From the NCBI GenBank assembly GCA_900074745.1, contig LT598463.1:255926-319925 (forward strand): 64,000 nt of DNA, read 5' to 3'. Below are positions 10,001-19,851 of the stretch, piece by piece. The notes beneath the pieces are model-generated. The model had not been told where the DNA came from. It saw only the letters and a list, made by a program, of their open reading frames with translations, and searched no databases. Numbering within the stretch: position 1 is the first letter of the stretch; each line of letters begins with the position of its first letter. A program made the translations under genes and the position numbers. Origin of the DNA: Lachancea mirantina. Taxonomy: Eukaryota > Ascomycota > Saccharomycetes > Saccharomycetales > Saccharomycetaceae.

Positions 10001-12646
10001 AATGATGAGGAAATTGAAAATAGCTTGAACTCTCTCGAGTCGAAGTTTCTTTCGACGAGTAAGAGACTAGAGGCTCTTGTCGAGGAGAATAAAGATCTGA
10101 AGGATCAAATTAGCGGTTTGAAAAAGTCACTGCTGGATTCTCAAAATAGCACTAAAACTAAGGAAGAGCAGGTTTCCAACCTGTCTCAAAAATTGCAAGA
10201 TTTAAATGGGCTAATCGCTTCCATCAACAATGAAAAAGACTCTCTCTCGGAGGAATACAATAACATTGTTGCTCAGCTGAGGGATTCCAGAAAAGAACTC
10301 TCGGAGTACAAAACACGATGCAGGGAAACGGAAGATGAGATTAAAAATCTACGAAGCCGTAAAGCGGAAGAGGTTGCAGAAAGCAACGTCTCTGCCCCAA
10401 TCGAAAAGGCCCTCGCAAGTAAGTTGAGAACTCTAGAAGATCAGCTCAAAAACGAAAGGGCTTTGATCAATTTTTTCAATGACCGCTGGATGGAACATAA
10501 AGCAGGTACCACAGTGTCTAAAGAGGCCATTGCACCATTTGACCAAAACGAGCAGTTTGATGTACCTTCCTCTGATGAGTGGAAAAATCTCAAGCTTCAG
10601 CTGCGCAAACTCTCCACTGATCTCGAAAATGAATGTGAGCACAAGAAGGAAACTATATCCAGGCTCCGGTTCACAGAGACTCGCTTAGCATCCGCATCTT
10701 TCGAGATTCAAACGCTGTCTGCACAATTAAAGAGACTTAAAGACTTTCTACGGAGAAGTAATAGTGATGCTGAAATTGAGAAATTACTTGATGAGATTGA
10801 ACCTGTTAAATTCAATCATGAGAAGCTGATTTTAGAAATTGAATATCTTAAAAGTCAATTAAAGACCGAAGCGCAAGCGCGGAGAGATGCAGAAAATGCT
10901 GCGACAGCTCTTCATGGGAAAGTAAAGCGAATTCACCGATCAGATTCATCTTCTGATATTTACCGCCTTAAGTTTGAGGCTAGCGAAGAGAGAGTTCGAA
11001 TGCTGGAGAGCAAGCTACACTCAACGCCGCTGAGGGAGAAGCCCAACTTCAACAACGGGGAAATTTTCACAAAGCGGATGAGCATTTCTAAATATGAGGA
11101 AGATCTCAAATTTCATAAGCTTGAAAACTTCAAATTACAAGAAGTCCTTCTAGCCACTCAAAAGGGCGCAAGCTTGCTCAAACGCGAAATGCGGCAATTG
11201 CAGATACGAGAGACTTGTTTACTTGAACAAATCGATAGATTAGAGAACGATCTCTCTTCGACCGAAAAGCAGAACGAGGTCCTAGTCACAAGCGCCAAAG
11301 GACATAAAGCCCAGTACGATAGATGTGCGAGTGACCTGCTTGAGACCCAAGCTCAGCTTAGGGACGTCTTGCACAATTTGAAGCAGTCAGAAGGAGATCT
11401 TAAGAATATGTCTGAAATCATCGATCGCCTTAAACAGCAAAACAAGCAAAAAGACAAGGAAGTGTGGGAAAAAGATGCCTATTGTAGCGACCTCGAGTTT
11501 CAGCTTGAAGACCGGAAAATCGACCTGAATCGTGTCAAAAAAATGAATGAAGTACTCAAAAGTGACTTAGATCATTTCAAAGACCGGTTGAGAAATGCCC
11601 GCGAAAGCGAAAGCTCATCCGTTGAGCTCGATCAGCTGCAGGAGCAGCTTTCAATTTCAATGAAAAAAGAAACCGCTTTGAACAAGGAGATCTCGTCATT
11701 GAAATATTCTTTAGAGACTTTAAAAGCCGACTCGAGTTCCAAGATCGATGATCTTTTGGTTCAAAAAAAGCATTACGAAGACTTGGTCGAGACTCTGGGC
11801 AGGGAAAGAGACGCAGCACTGCTAGTGCACAATGAAGCCCAAGGTAAAATCAAGTCGTTGTTGACACAGGCGGACTCGTTTTCTGAACAGATTACTCAAC
11901 TTTCCTCTGAAAAAGAAGCCTTAGGAACTCAGATTGAGGATTTCGCACAAAAGCTCACAACGCTTCAGAATTCTCGTCAGAAAACCTTCGAAGAAAATGA
12001 CAACTTCAAAGCTGAAATCAAATCTTTGAAAGAGGCTCTCGAGTTACAGCGGCAACAAAATCATCGCGATGGTACTCTTTTTGAACAGCTTCAAACGGAC
12101 GCGACCTTCGTAAAGTCGCAGCTTGGGGAAGAGAAAACGCAGGCGATCGCCTTAAGGGAAGAAAACGTAACTTTGTCGAAATTAAATGAGCAGCTCTTGA
12201 ACGAGAAGGCAAAATTAGAAGCTAAGCTTGCGGATCAAAGCGAAAAAGATGCATGGATCTCCAGGCTTCATGAGCTTGAAAATCTTCTTGGCAATGAAGC
12301 CGACGAAAAATCAGAGCTCTTGAAGAATAACAAGGGAATGGAAAGAACCCTTGCGGATCTAAAGGCCACTAATGAAAGACAAGCAAAGATCATTGGCACG
12401 GCTACTAAGGACAAAGAATACTTCGTGACAGAGATTACAAAAAGCAATGAACAAATTTCGAGTTTAGAGAGGCATGCTTCGCAGCAGGAGGTCAAACTAT
12501 CCATGCTAGAAAGAGACAACGTTTACTACAAGGAAAGGGTATCTGAGATAGAGAGGGAAATTGACCTTTGGAAACAAAAGTATAACGATTTGAGTGATCG
12601 GCGCCGCAGCGTCAATGCCAAGTCTTACGAGGAGGTTTTTGTATGA
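7055..12646 (+). CDS. MYO1: Type II myosin heavy chain
   Basis: The cytokinetic myosin II of the bud-neck actomyosin ring, 1863 residues from the chosen start (S. cerevisiae Myo1 is about 1928). The motor domain has the P-loop GESGAGKT at 157-164, switch I NNNSSRFGKF, switch II DIAGFE, and the actin-binding element HFVRCIIPNN. A short neck with weak IQ character follows (about 740-800), then more than 1000 residues of heptad coiled coil for dimerisation and ring targeting. The start at 7055 (MINQGQQVWIPDE) is preferred over the in-frame ATG nine codons upstream because the WIPDE segment sits at a similar distance from the N terminus in Myo1. Gene order (next MAS2, convergent) equals YHR023W-YHR024C. 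Confidence 0.97.
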   Translation: MINQGQQVWIPDENACFVQGQFLAKNKIKNKQNVIEEVGTIRTGAQELDLPMDLISPANPSTFDKIDDMSELTFLNEASVLFNLENRYAEDNIYTYSGLFLVAINPYSNLRIYTSEYVRLYHGSPKEDNKPHIFAVAEEAYQNLLTNKTDQSILVTGESGAGKTENTKKILQYLASVTTNDKFEPVENHESFERKILQSNPILESFGNAQTVRNNNSSRFGKFIKIEFDELGKINGAHIDWYLLEKSRVIHQNSKERNYHIFYQMLAGLSPQELRKLKLDSNSVKDYRYLRESNARIPGIDDAQDFKNLMSAFEIVGFSPAEIDAIFRCISIILQLGNVDFVSEKAEQAIIKGSLDPLCELMNVKASDFQTAVLKPRSKAGKEWVYQVKNASQARTIIDSLSRTLYEKLFAYIVRKINASLDHGSMTENFIGLLDIAGFEIFKNNSFEQLCINYTNEKLQQFFNHHMFVLEQSEYLKENIQWSFVDYGKDLQSTIDLIEQKGKSPGVLPLLDEESILPKSTDESFYSKLITFCDNGSSKFKRSKTNSCFVLRHYAGDVEYNISGWLNKNKDPLSDNMLQVLSSSTNGLFEEFFNSDAEKVSPFKTASHKHREQLSSLLQRLSSTEPHFVRCIIPNNKKKARDFDRRLILEQLRCNGVLEGIRIAREGYPNRIFFKEFFQRYKLLAGFSRFGNNSKKNCETLLSSISLDPSLYKVGNSKLFFKAGVLAGLELRKEEIISEISTSFKAHVSGMIIRRKLNQQLQKLRAAQVIAIALRSHTELLKDDWYNIFIRIKPLLSTSNEMIRSKKIAAQMKSAEAALEKLELENTSLVDEKKKLDSELLKYKDKLSAECKNLEETSIALKSAKSRESELIRQLDLLKKESENFAKDKEEIHAKHSETSLELEKLRNDISEHQSSMRDLENSRKEVLSRSKVMEKELGRAREEQSSFALERKTLEQEITSLKSVIAQRESEIEGLKGKLNANDEEIENSLNSLESKFLSTSKRLEALVEENKDLKDQISGLKKSLLDSQNSTKTKEEQVSNLSQKLQDLNGLIASINNEKDSLSEEYNNIVAQLRDSRKELSEYKTRCRETEDEIKNLRSRKAEEVAESNVSAPIEKALASKLRTLEDQLKNERALINFFNDRWMEHKAGTTVSKEAIAPFDQNEQFDVPSSDEWKNLKLQLRKLSTDLENECEHKKETISRLRFTETRLASASFEIQTLSAQLKRLKDFLRRSNSDAEIEKLLDEIEPVKFNHEKLILEIEYLKSQLKTEAQARRDAENAATALHGKVKRIHRSDSSSDIYRLKFEASEERVRMLESKLHSTPLREKPNFNNGEIFTKRMSISKYEEDLKFHKLENFKLQEVLLATQKGASLLKREMRQLQIRETCLLEQIDRLENDLSSTEKQNEVLVTSAKGHKAQYDRCASDLLETQAQLRDVLHNLKQSEGDLKNMSEIIDRLKQQNKQKDKEVWEKDAYCSDLEFQLEDRKIDLNRVKKMNEVLKSDLDHFKDRLRNARESESSSVELDQLQEQLSISMKKETALNKEISSLKYSLETLKADSSSKIDDLLVQKKHYEDLVETLGRERDAALLVHNEAQGKIKSLLTQADSFSEQITQLSSEKEALGTQIEDFAQKLTTLQNSRQKTFEENDNFKAEIKSLKEALELQRQQNHRDGTLFEQLQTDATFVKSQLGEEKTQAIALREENVTLSKLNEQLLNEKAKLEAKLADQSEKDAWISRLHELENLLGNEADEKSELLKNNKGMERTLADLKATNERQAKIIGTATKDKEYFVTEITKSNEQISSLERHASQQEVKLSMLERDNVYYKERVSEIEREIDLWKQKYNDLSDRRRSVNAKSYEEVFV

Positions 12647-12700
12647 TAAGCAATACCAAAACTCAATGCTATATACAGGATTTATTTTACTGTTTATCAA

Positions 12701-14191
12701 TTAGAACCATGTTCTTTTCGCAGTTTTAGGACTCGAAGCGCCATCCAACCCAGATTCACTTCCTAGACCATATTTTTTCAGAACGGCCCCGACGTCTCCA
12801 AACATTTCCCGCTTTCCTTGCATCACGACTGTTGGTTTTCCAATACCTTTGCCCTCGTTATGAATTTTGCCTGTGAACACCGTTTCGGCAGTACGCTTTA
12901 AATCATCCGGGGTCAACTTCTCGATGCTTTCAATCATTTCATTAACAGGGATTTTGTTGCCATGTAGTTGTACTTGCCTGCCGAGATCTTCTAATTCCAC
13001 AAGCTTGGATTCTAGGTTCATCAAGAGAGACGATTTCAGTTGATTCTTGGCTCTTGCTACTTCTCCTTCAGTTAACTTCATTTTATCATTGGCGAATAAA
13101 TTAGAAAACTGCTGCGCAATGACTTCGACCATGTAAGGTGCCGCCTGTGGAATACACGAAGCCGAGATACCAAAGATGCCTGAGTCAGAATAGGAATGAT
13201 TGAATGCAACACAATTTTCCACGAAAAAATGCTGGTTTAAAACATGCGTGTATAGTCTTGAGTACATGCCTTTACCAGGACCACCAGCGCTGAAGGACCC
13301 TCCTCCACCAAGCAACGTTTGTAAAGTTGCAAGTGCGTAAATGTCCGGGTGTCCTATCGGTAAACCCTCAAATCCAATCTGTATATGATAAAGCTCGGGT
13401 AAGTTTCCAAAAACAGGTGCAGGTGGAATGCAGGTCTCACCTCCGGTATAGTGTGCTGTCTTAGAATAGGACGAGCCATTTGTATTTGAGGATGTCATAC
13501 TTCCAAAATAGGTTCTCGTCAACTCAACGGCATCTTCATGCGGTACGCCCACAAACGCAGTGACAATATTTTGAGGTGTGTAAAGTTTGTTTCGATAGTC
13601 TTTCAGATAATATCGCGAAATGGATGGGATCAGTTCGATGGGACATAACAGCGGGGACCCGAGGGTTTCACCAGAGTACGCTGTCACGTGCAACAGCTCT
13701 GGCAAAATCAAGTCTGGTTTATTCCATACCTCGTCTATTTCGTACTGTGCCGTCATTTTTTGCTCATCCAACTCTTCCTCTGTGATTCGTGGGTATCTCA
13801 CTGTTTCTGCCATCAATCCGAACATGCGTTCTACGTCCGTATTGAACACGGACGCCTGATACATCATTGTTTCACGGGACGAAGAGCACTGGTAGTTGCC
13901 ACCAAGCAGCTCCAGAGTCTCTGCCATTTCTTTACCCGAGACGTGTTCCGTAGACTTGAAAGCTAATCTGTCCATGATATGCGTACAACCTTTCAGATTC
14001 TTGGTTTCGTACCGCGATCCAGCACCCACGTAAACTCCCAACGCAGCGAAATGTCCCACCACGTTACTAGTCGCCACACGGACTCCATTGTCCAGTTTCG
14101 TGAGTCTAAAGTCCTCCTTATAAGAACTAGAAAATCGCTTCGAACCAGCCTTCCATGCAGCCCTCAAAGCACTAGTTTTCGTCCGTAGCAT
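12701..14191 (-). CDS. MAS2: Mitochondrial processing peptidase, alpha subunit
   Basis: Alpha-MPP, 496 residues (S. cerevisiae Mas2, 482), which pairs with beta-MPP (Mas1) in the matrix to cut presequences from imported proteins. It has an N-terminal basic, hydroxylated presequence ([20 protein letters not shown]), the M16 peptidase fold, and the glycine-rich loop [16 protein letters not shown] that in alpha subunits binds and guides the substrate. The zinc motif HxxEH of the beta subunit is absent here (THIMDR), as expected for alpha. It converges with MYO1 (54 bases between the stops) and diverges from THR1. Confidence 0.96.
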   Translation of the reverse strand: MLRTKTSALRAAWKAGSKRFSSSYKEDFRLTKLDNGVRVATSNVVGHFAALGVYVGAGSRYETKNLKGCTHIMDRLAFKSTEHVSGKEMAETLELLGGNYQCSSSRETMMYQASVFNTDVERMFGLMAETVRYPRITEEELDEQKMTAQYEIDEVWNKPDLILPELLHVTAYSGETLGSPLLCPIELIPSISRYYLKDYRNKLYTPQNIVTAFVGVPHEDAVELTRTYFGSMTSSNTNGSSYSKTAHYTGGETCIPPAPVFGNLPELYHIQIGFEGLPIGHPDIYALATLQTLLGGGGSFSAGGPGKGMYSRLYTHVLNQHFFVENCVAFNHSYSDSGIFGISASCIPQAAPYMVEVIAQQFSNLFANDKMKLTEGEVARAKNQLKSSLLMNLESKLVELEDLGRQVQLHGNKIPVNEMIESIEKLTPDDLKRTAETVFTGKIHNEGKGIGKPTVVMQGKREMFGDVGAVLKKYGLGSESGLDGASSPKTAKRTWF

Positions 14192-14499
14192 TCTTGTAAA
14201 CCAAATATCAAGTGCAATGTCACTCCAGTGCTATATTGACTTGCGAAACCTTAAACTAACGCTTATAAAACCCAGTTATGATCGTGGCTCAAACTGCTTC
14301 TTCGCTAAGGTTCCTAGTCTTGTCTTTAATAAAAGTGTTGATATCATCGCATACGCAATCTCGAATTTTTCAAACTCGAGTTTCTCGATACCTCTACAAT
14401 CATTTATTGAGTCATAGCACTAACTACAATCTGTGAAATTGAACAGTGTCATTTGAGCTCAAACGGGACTTGCTAGTCGTTTTAGAAGTACCAGAAACA
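14192..14499. promoter_or_regulatory. MAS2/THR1 divergent promoter
   Basis: About 310 bases shared by two divergent genes. It holds one perfect Gcn4 site (listed separately) near THR1; nothing else distinctive was seen. Confidence 0.6.
14408..14414 (+). promoter_or_regulatory. Gcn4 site TGAGTCA before THR1
   Basis: A perfect TGAGTCA (the palindrome-like AP-1/Gcn4 core, TGASTCA), 86 bases upstream of the THR1 start. Gcn4 drives amino-acid biosynthesis genes in yeasts under starvation, and THR1 is a known general-control gene, so function here is likely. Confidence 0.75.
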
Positions 14500-15573
14500 A
14501 TGGCTCGCGGCTTTAAAATTAGTGTTCCCGCTTCTTCCGCTAACATTGGACCAGGATACGATGTTTTAGGCATTGGTTTAGCTCTGTATCTCGAGCTGGA
14601 TGTGACCATTGATTCGAAAGCCGCGCCAGAGACAAACTCTGATCCCAATAACTGTAAATTGACTTACAGTGAAGACAGTGAAGGTGCGACTACGGTACCC
14701 CTGCGTTCAGACGAAAATTTGATCACCAGAACTGCTCTCTACGTTCTCAGATGCAACAATGTGCGTAGTTTCCCATCGGGCACCAAAGTGCATGTACACA
14801 ACCCAATCCCATTAGGACGTGGCCTAGGATCGTCTGGAGCTGCTGTAGTTGCTGGTGTGATGCTGGGTAACGAAGTGGGCCAACTTGGGTTTTCAAAACA
14901 AAGAATGTTGGACTATTGTTTGATGATCGAAAGACACCCCGACAATATCACTGCAGCTATGATGGGTGGATTTGCGGGCTCGTTTTTGAGAGAATTGACA
15001 CCTGCAGAGGTCGAACGTCGCGAAATTCCTTTGAGTGAGGTCCTTCCTGAACCCAGTGGCGGTGATGATACGGGACTTGTACCACCATTGCCTCCAACCG
15101 ACATCGGACATCACGTTAAATATCAATGGAATCACAAGATCAAGTGCATTGCCATCATTCCAGATTTCGAGCTGTCTACAGCTGACTCGCGCGGCGTTCT
15201 TCCAAAAGCCTACACCTCAACGGATTTGGTTTTTAACTTACAAAGGCTTGCCGTGCTAACCACTGCGCTCACACAGGACCCACCTGACCCAAATTTGATA
15301 TACCCAGCAATGCAGGACCGTGTGCACCAGCCTTACAGAAAGACTTTGATTCCCGGTCTTACTGAGATACTATCCAGTGTGACTCCGTCTACTTACCCTG
15401 GTCTTTTGGGTATCTGTTTGTCCGGAGCCGGACCAACTATATTGGCACTCGCAGTCGACAACTTTGATGACATTGCGCAAGAAATTATTAACAGATTTGC
15501 CAAAAAAAACGTCACTTGCCGCTGGAAAGTCATAGAGCTTGCATACAACGGTGCTGAGGTCAATCCACTTTGA
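14500..15573 (+). CDS. THR1: Homoserine kinase
   Basis: Phosphorylates homoserine with ATP to O-phosphohomoserine, the step before threonine synthase in the cytosol. 357 residues, the same length as S. cerevisiae Thr1, from the start MARGFKISVP; the ATG 18 codons upstream is in frame but adds sequence with no counterpart. GHMP-kinase signatures are clear: N-terminal PASSANIGPGYDVLG, the phosphate loop PLGRGLGSSGAA at 104-115, ERHPDN, and the C-terminal GLLGICLSGAGPTILAL. A Gcn4 site lies 86 bases upstream. The gene stands between MAS2 and VMA16 as in YHR024C-YHR025W-YHR026W. Confidence 0.98.
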   Translation: MARGFKISVPASSANIGPGYDVLGIGLALYLELDVTIDSKAAPETNSDPNNCKLTYSEDSEGATTVPLRSDENLITRTALYVLRCNNVRSFPSGTKVHVHNPIPLGRGLGSSGAAVVAGVMLGNEVGQLGFSKQRMLDYCLMIERHPDNITAAMMGGFAGSFLRELTPAEVERREIPLSEVLPEPSGGDDTGLVPPLPPTDIGHHVKYQWNHKIKCIAIIPDFELSTADSRGVLPKAYTSTDLVFNLQRLAVLTTALTQDPPDPNLIYPAMQDRVHQPYRKTLIPGLTEILSSVTPSTYPGLLGICLSGAGPTILALAVDNFDDIAQEIINRFAKKNVTCRWKVIELAYNGAEVNPL

Positions 15574-15912
15574 GAATATATAATCTTTATGGCTCGCAAT
15601 TGTCGATGGGTTCAATGTTTCCTTAATCTGCCGAAAAGGAGACATTTTCGTCCGGAAAAACCGGGAAATTTTAATTCAGCATTTCCAGGCGCGGGCAAGC
15701 ATTCAAGATACCTTCAAATTTTGAAAAAGATTGTATTTGACACTGCTTTCGGCGTTTTAGTAGTCTGTTCGTAGGCCTTGTATATTTCGATAGAAGTCCG
15801 TGCATGTTGTACGAAGCGTCTAGTTTTCGTTAAGAAACTAGAATGCCCTTTAATTAATGTTATCGTCATTATCAAAACCCAGCAAAGATTTCAAGAGATC
15901 AGGCGGCCACAA
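15574..15912. promoter_or_regulatory. VMA16 promoter region
   Basis: About 340 bases between the tandem genes THR1 and VMA16. It is open in frame with VMA16 from 15778, but the extra 45 residues have no counterpart in the family, so I treat this part as leader. No distinct site was recognised. Confidence 0.5.
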
Positions 15913-16551
15913 ATGTCTGTCAAGTCGAGTTCTTCAATGGGCTTGAGTGCTCCAAGTTTCGGGCAAGTTACAAAATGGATTATTGGTTTGGTGGTAGTCT
16001 GGTATGCGGGCAAAAAGTTGTTCACTGGACACGGTGAAGATATCAACTTCGGCAAGTTTCTTACTTCCACGTCACCATACTTTTGGGCCAATTTGGGTAT
16101 TGCATTGTGTATTGGATTGAGTGTTGTGGGTGCTGCCTGGGGAATTTTTATTACCGGTGCGTCGATTATTGGTGCCGGTGTACGTGCACCCAGAATAACC
16201 ACCAAGAATCTTATATCCATCATTTTCTGCGAAGTCGTGGCCATCTACGGATTGATCATGGCAATTGTCTTTTCTTCTAAGGTTACAGTTGCCTCTAAAG
16301 AAACCATGTTTTCAAAATCCAACCTTTATACCGGGTACTCTCTTTTCTGGGGGGGACTTACCGTCGGTGTTTCTAATCTTATCTGTGGTGTAGCAGTTGG
16401 TATTACCGGTGCAACGGCAGCCGTTTCCGATGCGGCCGATTCTTCGCTTTTCGTCAAAATCCTGGTGATCGAGATTTTCGGCTCCGTTTTGGGGCTGTTG
16501 GGATTGATCGTTGGTCTCTTAATGACCGGTAAAGCTACCGAGTTCCAGTGA
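15913..16551 (+). CDS. VMA16: V-ATPase c'' proteolipid subunit
   Basis: Subunit c'' of the membrane Vo ring of the vacuolar proton pump (also called PPA1). 212 residues from the start [10 protein letters not shown], against 213 in S. cerevisiae. Five hydrophobic segments can be followed; the proton-carrying glutamate lies in [11 protein letters not shown] (Glu107 here, Glu108 in yeast). The [20 protein letters not shown] segment marks the second proteolipid half. The N terminus before the first membrane segment differs from S. cerevisiae, as is common. It faces RPN1 across a 208-base convergent gap. Confidence 0.95.
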   Translation: MSVKSSSSMGLSAPSFGQVTKWIIGLVVVWYAGKKLFTGHGEDINFGKFLTSTSPYFWANLGIALCIGLSVVGAAWGIFITGASIIGAGVRAPRITTKNLISIIFCEVVAIYGLIMAIVFSSKVTVASKETMFSKSNLYTGYSLFWGGLTVGVSNLICGVAVGITGATAAVSDAADSSLFVKILVIEIFGSVLGLLGLIVGLLMTGKATEFQ

Positions 16552-16759
16552 ATTTACAACATGAGCTTATTAGCAGCACAACTTGATCAACCGGACACGT
16601 CAACTTTTAGATTTGAATACAAGAAAAAGCATTAGAAAAACAATCACGTTTAGTTCAAAAATGAATATGTTGTACTCGCCACATACTTCTTTATATAGTG
16701 GTCAACATGCAGCTACACAATTAAGTCGCTCACTTAATGCCTATAAAGCATTTGTTAAA

Positions 16760-19672
16760 TTACTCCTCTTCCTTGTAATCAGGATTTTTTCTCAAAATAA
16801 CTACGCCTTCGAGTCTGCTGGCATAGCTAATGTATTCATCGGTCTCTAATTCTGCTCTTTCCCCGTGACCTAGTAGAACAGGAGTCGAATGGGTAATCCA
16901 CCCTGTAATGGTCTTGGGTTTACCAGCTTGGCCAACAGTGTCGACTGCTTGGCCGACCCTGACATTGACTTTTATAGGCTCACCTTCTTCATCGAGAGTC
17001 AAAATGAATTTGGGTCTTACACCGATGTTCAAATAATAAATCAGACTGTGGTGATTGAGCATAAACGATGGCGTCACCATCCCTACTATTACCGTCAACA
17101 AAGATGCTAGTGTTACTTTGTTTGGCACTTGTGCATCGTTGAACACGTCCAAGGTTACTGTACCTTTACCCAAGTGTACTAGACCCTGGGCAAGACGTGT
17201 TACGAAGAGAGCATTTTGTTCCCGAGAATAGTAACTTGCCAACTGTCTGAGCAATTGCGCCAGTCTCGCATTATTCGTACCAGCCCCACAAAGACCCATG
17301 GCAAATATGGAGTTCATAGAGATGTCCAAGTCAGGGTCGTGGGAGAACCTCGAAAGCGTATCGAAAACCTTCATTTGAGGATTAGAAACTGAGAGAAGTC
17401 CCATCGCTAGCGGCACGGCCTTACGAATGTGCTCATTTCCGTAATGCATCAAATGACTGAAATGGCGCAAGCACATTTCTTTCCCTATTTCCTCGCCCAT
17501 CGCAATGATGGCAATACCAAGGACGGCGTACGTCAGTTCATCAATCATAGCAACTTCCTTTTCGTCCGAATCAGTCTGTTCTTTGTCCTCTTCCTTGATA
17601 GCAGTATCCCCAGACTTTTCACTCTCTAAAGTGTTTCCTTCGTCGACATCCATTTTGTCTTCGACGACGGAATCATCTCTAGCGTCCTTGGTCTCTGCGT
17701 CAGCAAGTTTACCGAAATCTAGGCCACCCTCCAGAACATTTTCAATATCAGCCTCAAGGTCTTCCTCCTCCTCTTGTTCTTCATCATCGGCATCCTTGGT
17801 TTTCGGTGTCAGACGGTGTAGAAGGTCTTGAATTAAGAGTACGTCACCAGTTCCTGTGTATGCACACACGTTGACAAGGACTTCAATAGCCGAAGTAATT
17901 GGATGCTCAATAGCCGAAAGAGTCTCAATGACATCCTCAACTTGATCTCCTTGGCCCATGTACAGTATTCCCAAAGCCAAAGTTAAGAATCTTGTCCACT
18001 CGGTCTTCAACTCTGTCGCTGAGCGTTCCAAAAGATTGTCCACAATAGCCGTCGTAATATCACCATTGCATGTACCAACAAAAGCATGTGCTAAAGCCAA
18101 CGACGCTAAAGCCGAGGTTTCAATTGGAAGGCTTGTGTCAGCGGCAATTGGCAAAAGTAGTCCCAATAACTCGTCATTGCGACTACCGGCAAATGCTATA
18201 CCTAGACCCAAGATCGATGATCTCGAGAGTTTAAGGTTGGAGCTTGTGACAAAGTCCTGAAGTAAAAGCATAGCGGGTTCGACGTCGCCATCATGAACGC
18301 CACAGGCGGAAAGACCAATACCAATAAGAGCACCGGCCTTAACTTCTGTTTCATCAACGTACAGATACTTGTCCAATTGCTGCAAACCATCAAGGTTCCA
18401 CTGAAAAATGGATCCTATGCTTGCCACCGTTGAAGTCATACCATCGCCTTTGGTTTTGTAGACCCAATTATCGTCATTGACTATTAGTTTATCGCTTGAA
18501 TATCCCAGATTCAAAAACCCATTAACAAAAGAAGCGGCTAAATTTTGCTGTGCCGAATCCAAGCCAGTGCCTGCAAAAAGGCTTTTGGAGGAGCTGTCCA
18601 GATGACTTTTGTAAATGTCCTCGGGAACCTTGGGTACCGTCAGGTTGAGCTCCTTGGCCAAATATTGGAAGTGCTCTGACAGCTTGCAGTTACCGATAAT
18701 GTCCTGTACACTTTCGTAGTTGAAAGAGGACCTTTGACTAGCAAGAATGTATGCCAATTGCTTATGAATGACAGGGTTAGCCGTCGAGTCGAAAACCGAT
18801 CTTATAAGAGTTTCATCACCTAATCTGTTAGCCAAGGCAAGTGCTTCCGTCAATTGCGATTCGCGTAAGTATATCGAATACGCGGTGTGAAGAAATGCCA
18901 CATCTTCTGGTGGTGGCAAAAGAGGAACGCATGCAACCATATACTGGCAAACCCTTTGGAAAGTGTTTTCGTCCACAAATTGGGGCAGTTTCTCTATAGA
19001 TTCAATTTCCAGCAGCAAATCTACGGCATCGGCCTCGGCATTATGCTTCAAAAAATAGGGCAATATGTCTAAACTGAGTTGCACCAGATTTTCTTTGTGG
19101 AAGGTCACGTCTGAAGAGCTTTCAAGCTCCGGAGACGCTTCTGAGGATTCGTTGGCATCGTGCTCAACCTGCTCGTTATACGCATCGCCGATTTCAAGCG
19201 CCAAATGGCGAATATACTCGTGACCCCAGCCTTCTATGTCCTTTTCGTCTGAAAGCAGTCTATACCTCAACGAATCGTGCTTACCTTCGTCAGAATACGT
19301 CATCCCCAAAACTGAAAGCGTGTCTGCCATAAGTGACTTGAGTTTAGCATCCGTCCATTTCTCGTAAACAGAACATAGTGTTGGGTATGAAGGTCTCAAA
19401 AACTTCAAAGGTTTGGGCACTGCAGTCATCGAGCTCGTAGAGTTCTTGATGTGCTCTTTGAGTTGATTCAAAGAAACTTCGTAAAGCTTTTCATCACTTT
19501 CCGTAAGCCTTTCAACAAGCGTCTCAAGATCTGTCTTGAGTTTCAGATCCTCTTCTGACAGTTCTTCTGTTTTCTCATCAGTTTTTGACGTATTTTCTTC
19601 TTTAGAAATCGCAGATGCGTCGCCGTTTAAAGCCGTGGCTTTGTCATGCTTGCCATTCCTCTCATCCACCAT
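16760..19672 (-). CDS. RPN1: 26S proteasome base subunit Rpn1
   Basis: The largest base subunit of the 19S regulatory particle, a scaffold that docks ubiquitin-like receptors (Rad23, Dsk2) and Ubp6. 970 residues from [10 protein letters not shown] (S. cerevisiae 993); an in-frame ATG 19 codons upstream is less likely. Long stretches are family-typical: [32 protein letters not shown], then the PC repeats with alternating G/A ([32 protein letters not shown]-type units) and [20 protein letters not shown] highly acidic, low-complexity insert (about residues 640-720) interrupts the PC toroid, as in yeast. A PACE-like Rpn4 element lies about 80 bases upstream. Confidence 0.97.
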   Translation of the reverse strand: MVDERNGKHDKATALNGDASAISKEENTSKTDEKTEELSEEDLKLKTDLETLVERLTESDEKLYEVSLNQLKEHIKNSTSSMTAVPKPLKFLRPSYPTLCSVYEKWTDAKLKSLMADTLSVLGMTYSDEGKHDSLRYRLLSDEKDIEGWGHEYIRHLALEIGDAYNEQVEHDANESSEASPELESSSDVTFHKENLVQLSLDILPYFLKHNAEADAVDLLLEIESIEKLPQFVDENTFQRVCQYMVACVPLLPPPEDVAFLHTAYSIYLRESQLTEALALANRLGDETLIRSVFDSTANPVIHKQLAYILASQRSSFNYESVQDIIGNCKLSEHFQYLAKELNLTVPKVPEDIYKSHLDSSSKSLFAGTGLDSAQQNLAASFVNGFLNLGYSSDKLIVNDDNWVYKTKGDGMTSTVASIGSIFQWNLDGLQQLDKYLYVDETEVKAGALIGIGLSACGVHDGDVEPAMLLLQDFVTSSNLKLSRSSILGLGIAFAGSRNDELLGLLLPIAADTSLPIETSALASLALAHAFVGTCNGDITTAIVDNLLERSATELKTEWTRFLTLALGILYMGQGDQVEDVIETLSAIEHPITSAIEVLVNVCAYTGTGDVLLIQDLLHRLTPKTKDADDEEQEEEEDLEADIENVLEGGLDFGKLADAETKDARDDSVVEDKMDVDEGNTLESEKSGDTAIKEEDKEQTDSDEKEVAMIDELTYAVLGIAIIAMGEEIGKEMCLRHFSHLMHYGNEHIRKAVPLAMGLLSVSNPQMKVFDTLSRFSHDPDLDISMNSIFAMGLCGAGTNNARLAQLLRQLASYYSREQNALFVTRLAQGLVHLGKGTVTLDVFNDAQVPNKVTLASLLTVIVGMVTPSFMLNHHSLIYYLNIGVRPKFILTLDEEGEPIKVNVRVGQAVDTVGQAGKPKTITGWITHSTPVLLGHGERAELETDEYISYASRLEGVVILRKNPDYKEEE

Positions 19673-19747
19673 TATCAATTGAGTAGATTTGGCAATTTCC
19701 CCTCGGTAATTGGTCTGGAAAGGTGTCACTTAAAGGCTAACTATTGA

Positions 19748-19756
19748 TTCGCCACC
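19748..19756 (-). promoter_or_regulatory. PACE-like Rpn4 site before RPN1
   Basis: On the minus strand the sequence reads GGTGGCGAA, one base from the proteasome-associated control element GGTGGCAAA bound by Rpn4. It is about 80 bases upstream of the RPN1 start and on the coding-strand orientation. Proteasome genes of Saccharomycetaceae commonly carry such sites. Confidence 0.55.
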
Positions 19757-19851
19757 GTGGTTAATCTTGCTTCTCTCAATTCCTTAAATTTCAGATGTGT
19801 AATTATATACGAACAATTGCATTTTCTCCCGGCTTACGTAATATTTCTACG

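Noticed and set aside
17505-17831. 108-codon plus-strand ORF inside RPN1
   Set aside because: Antisense of the acidic Glu/Asp-rich insert; Ser-rich low-complexity shadow.
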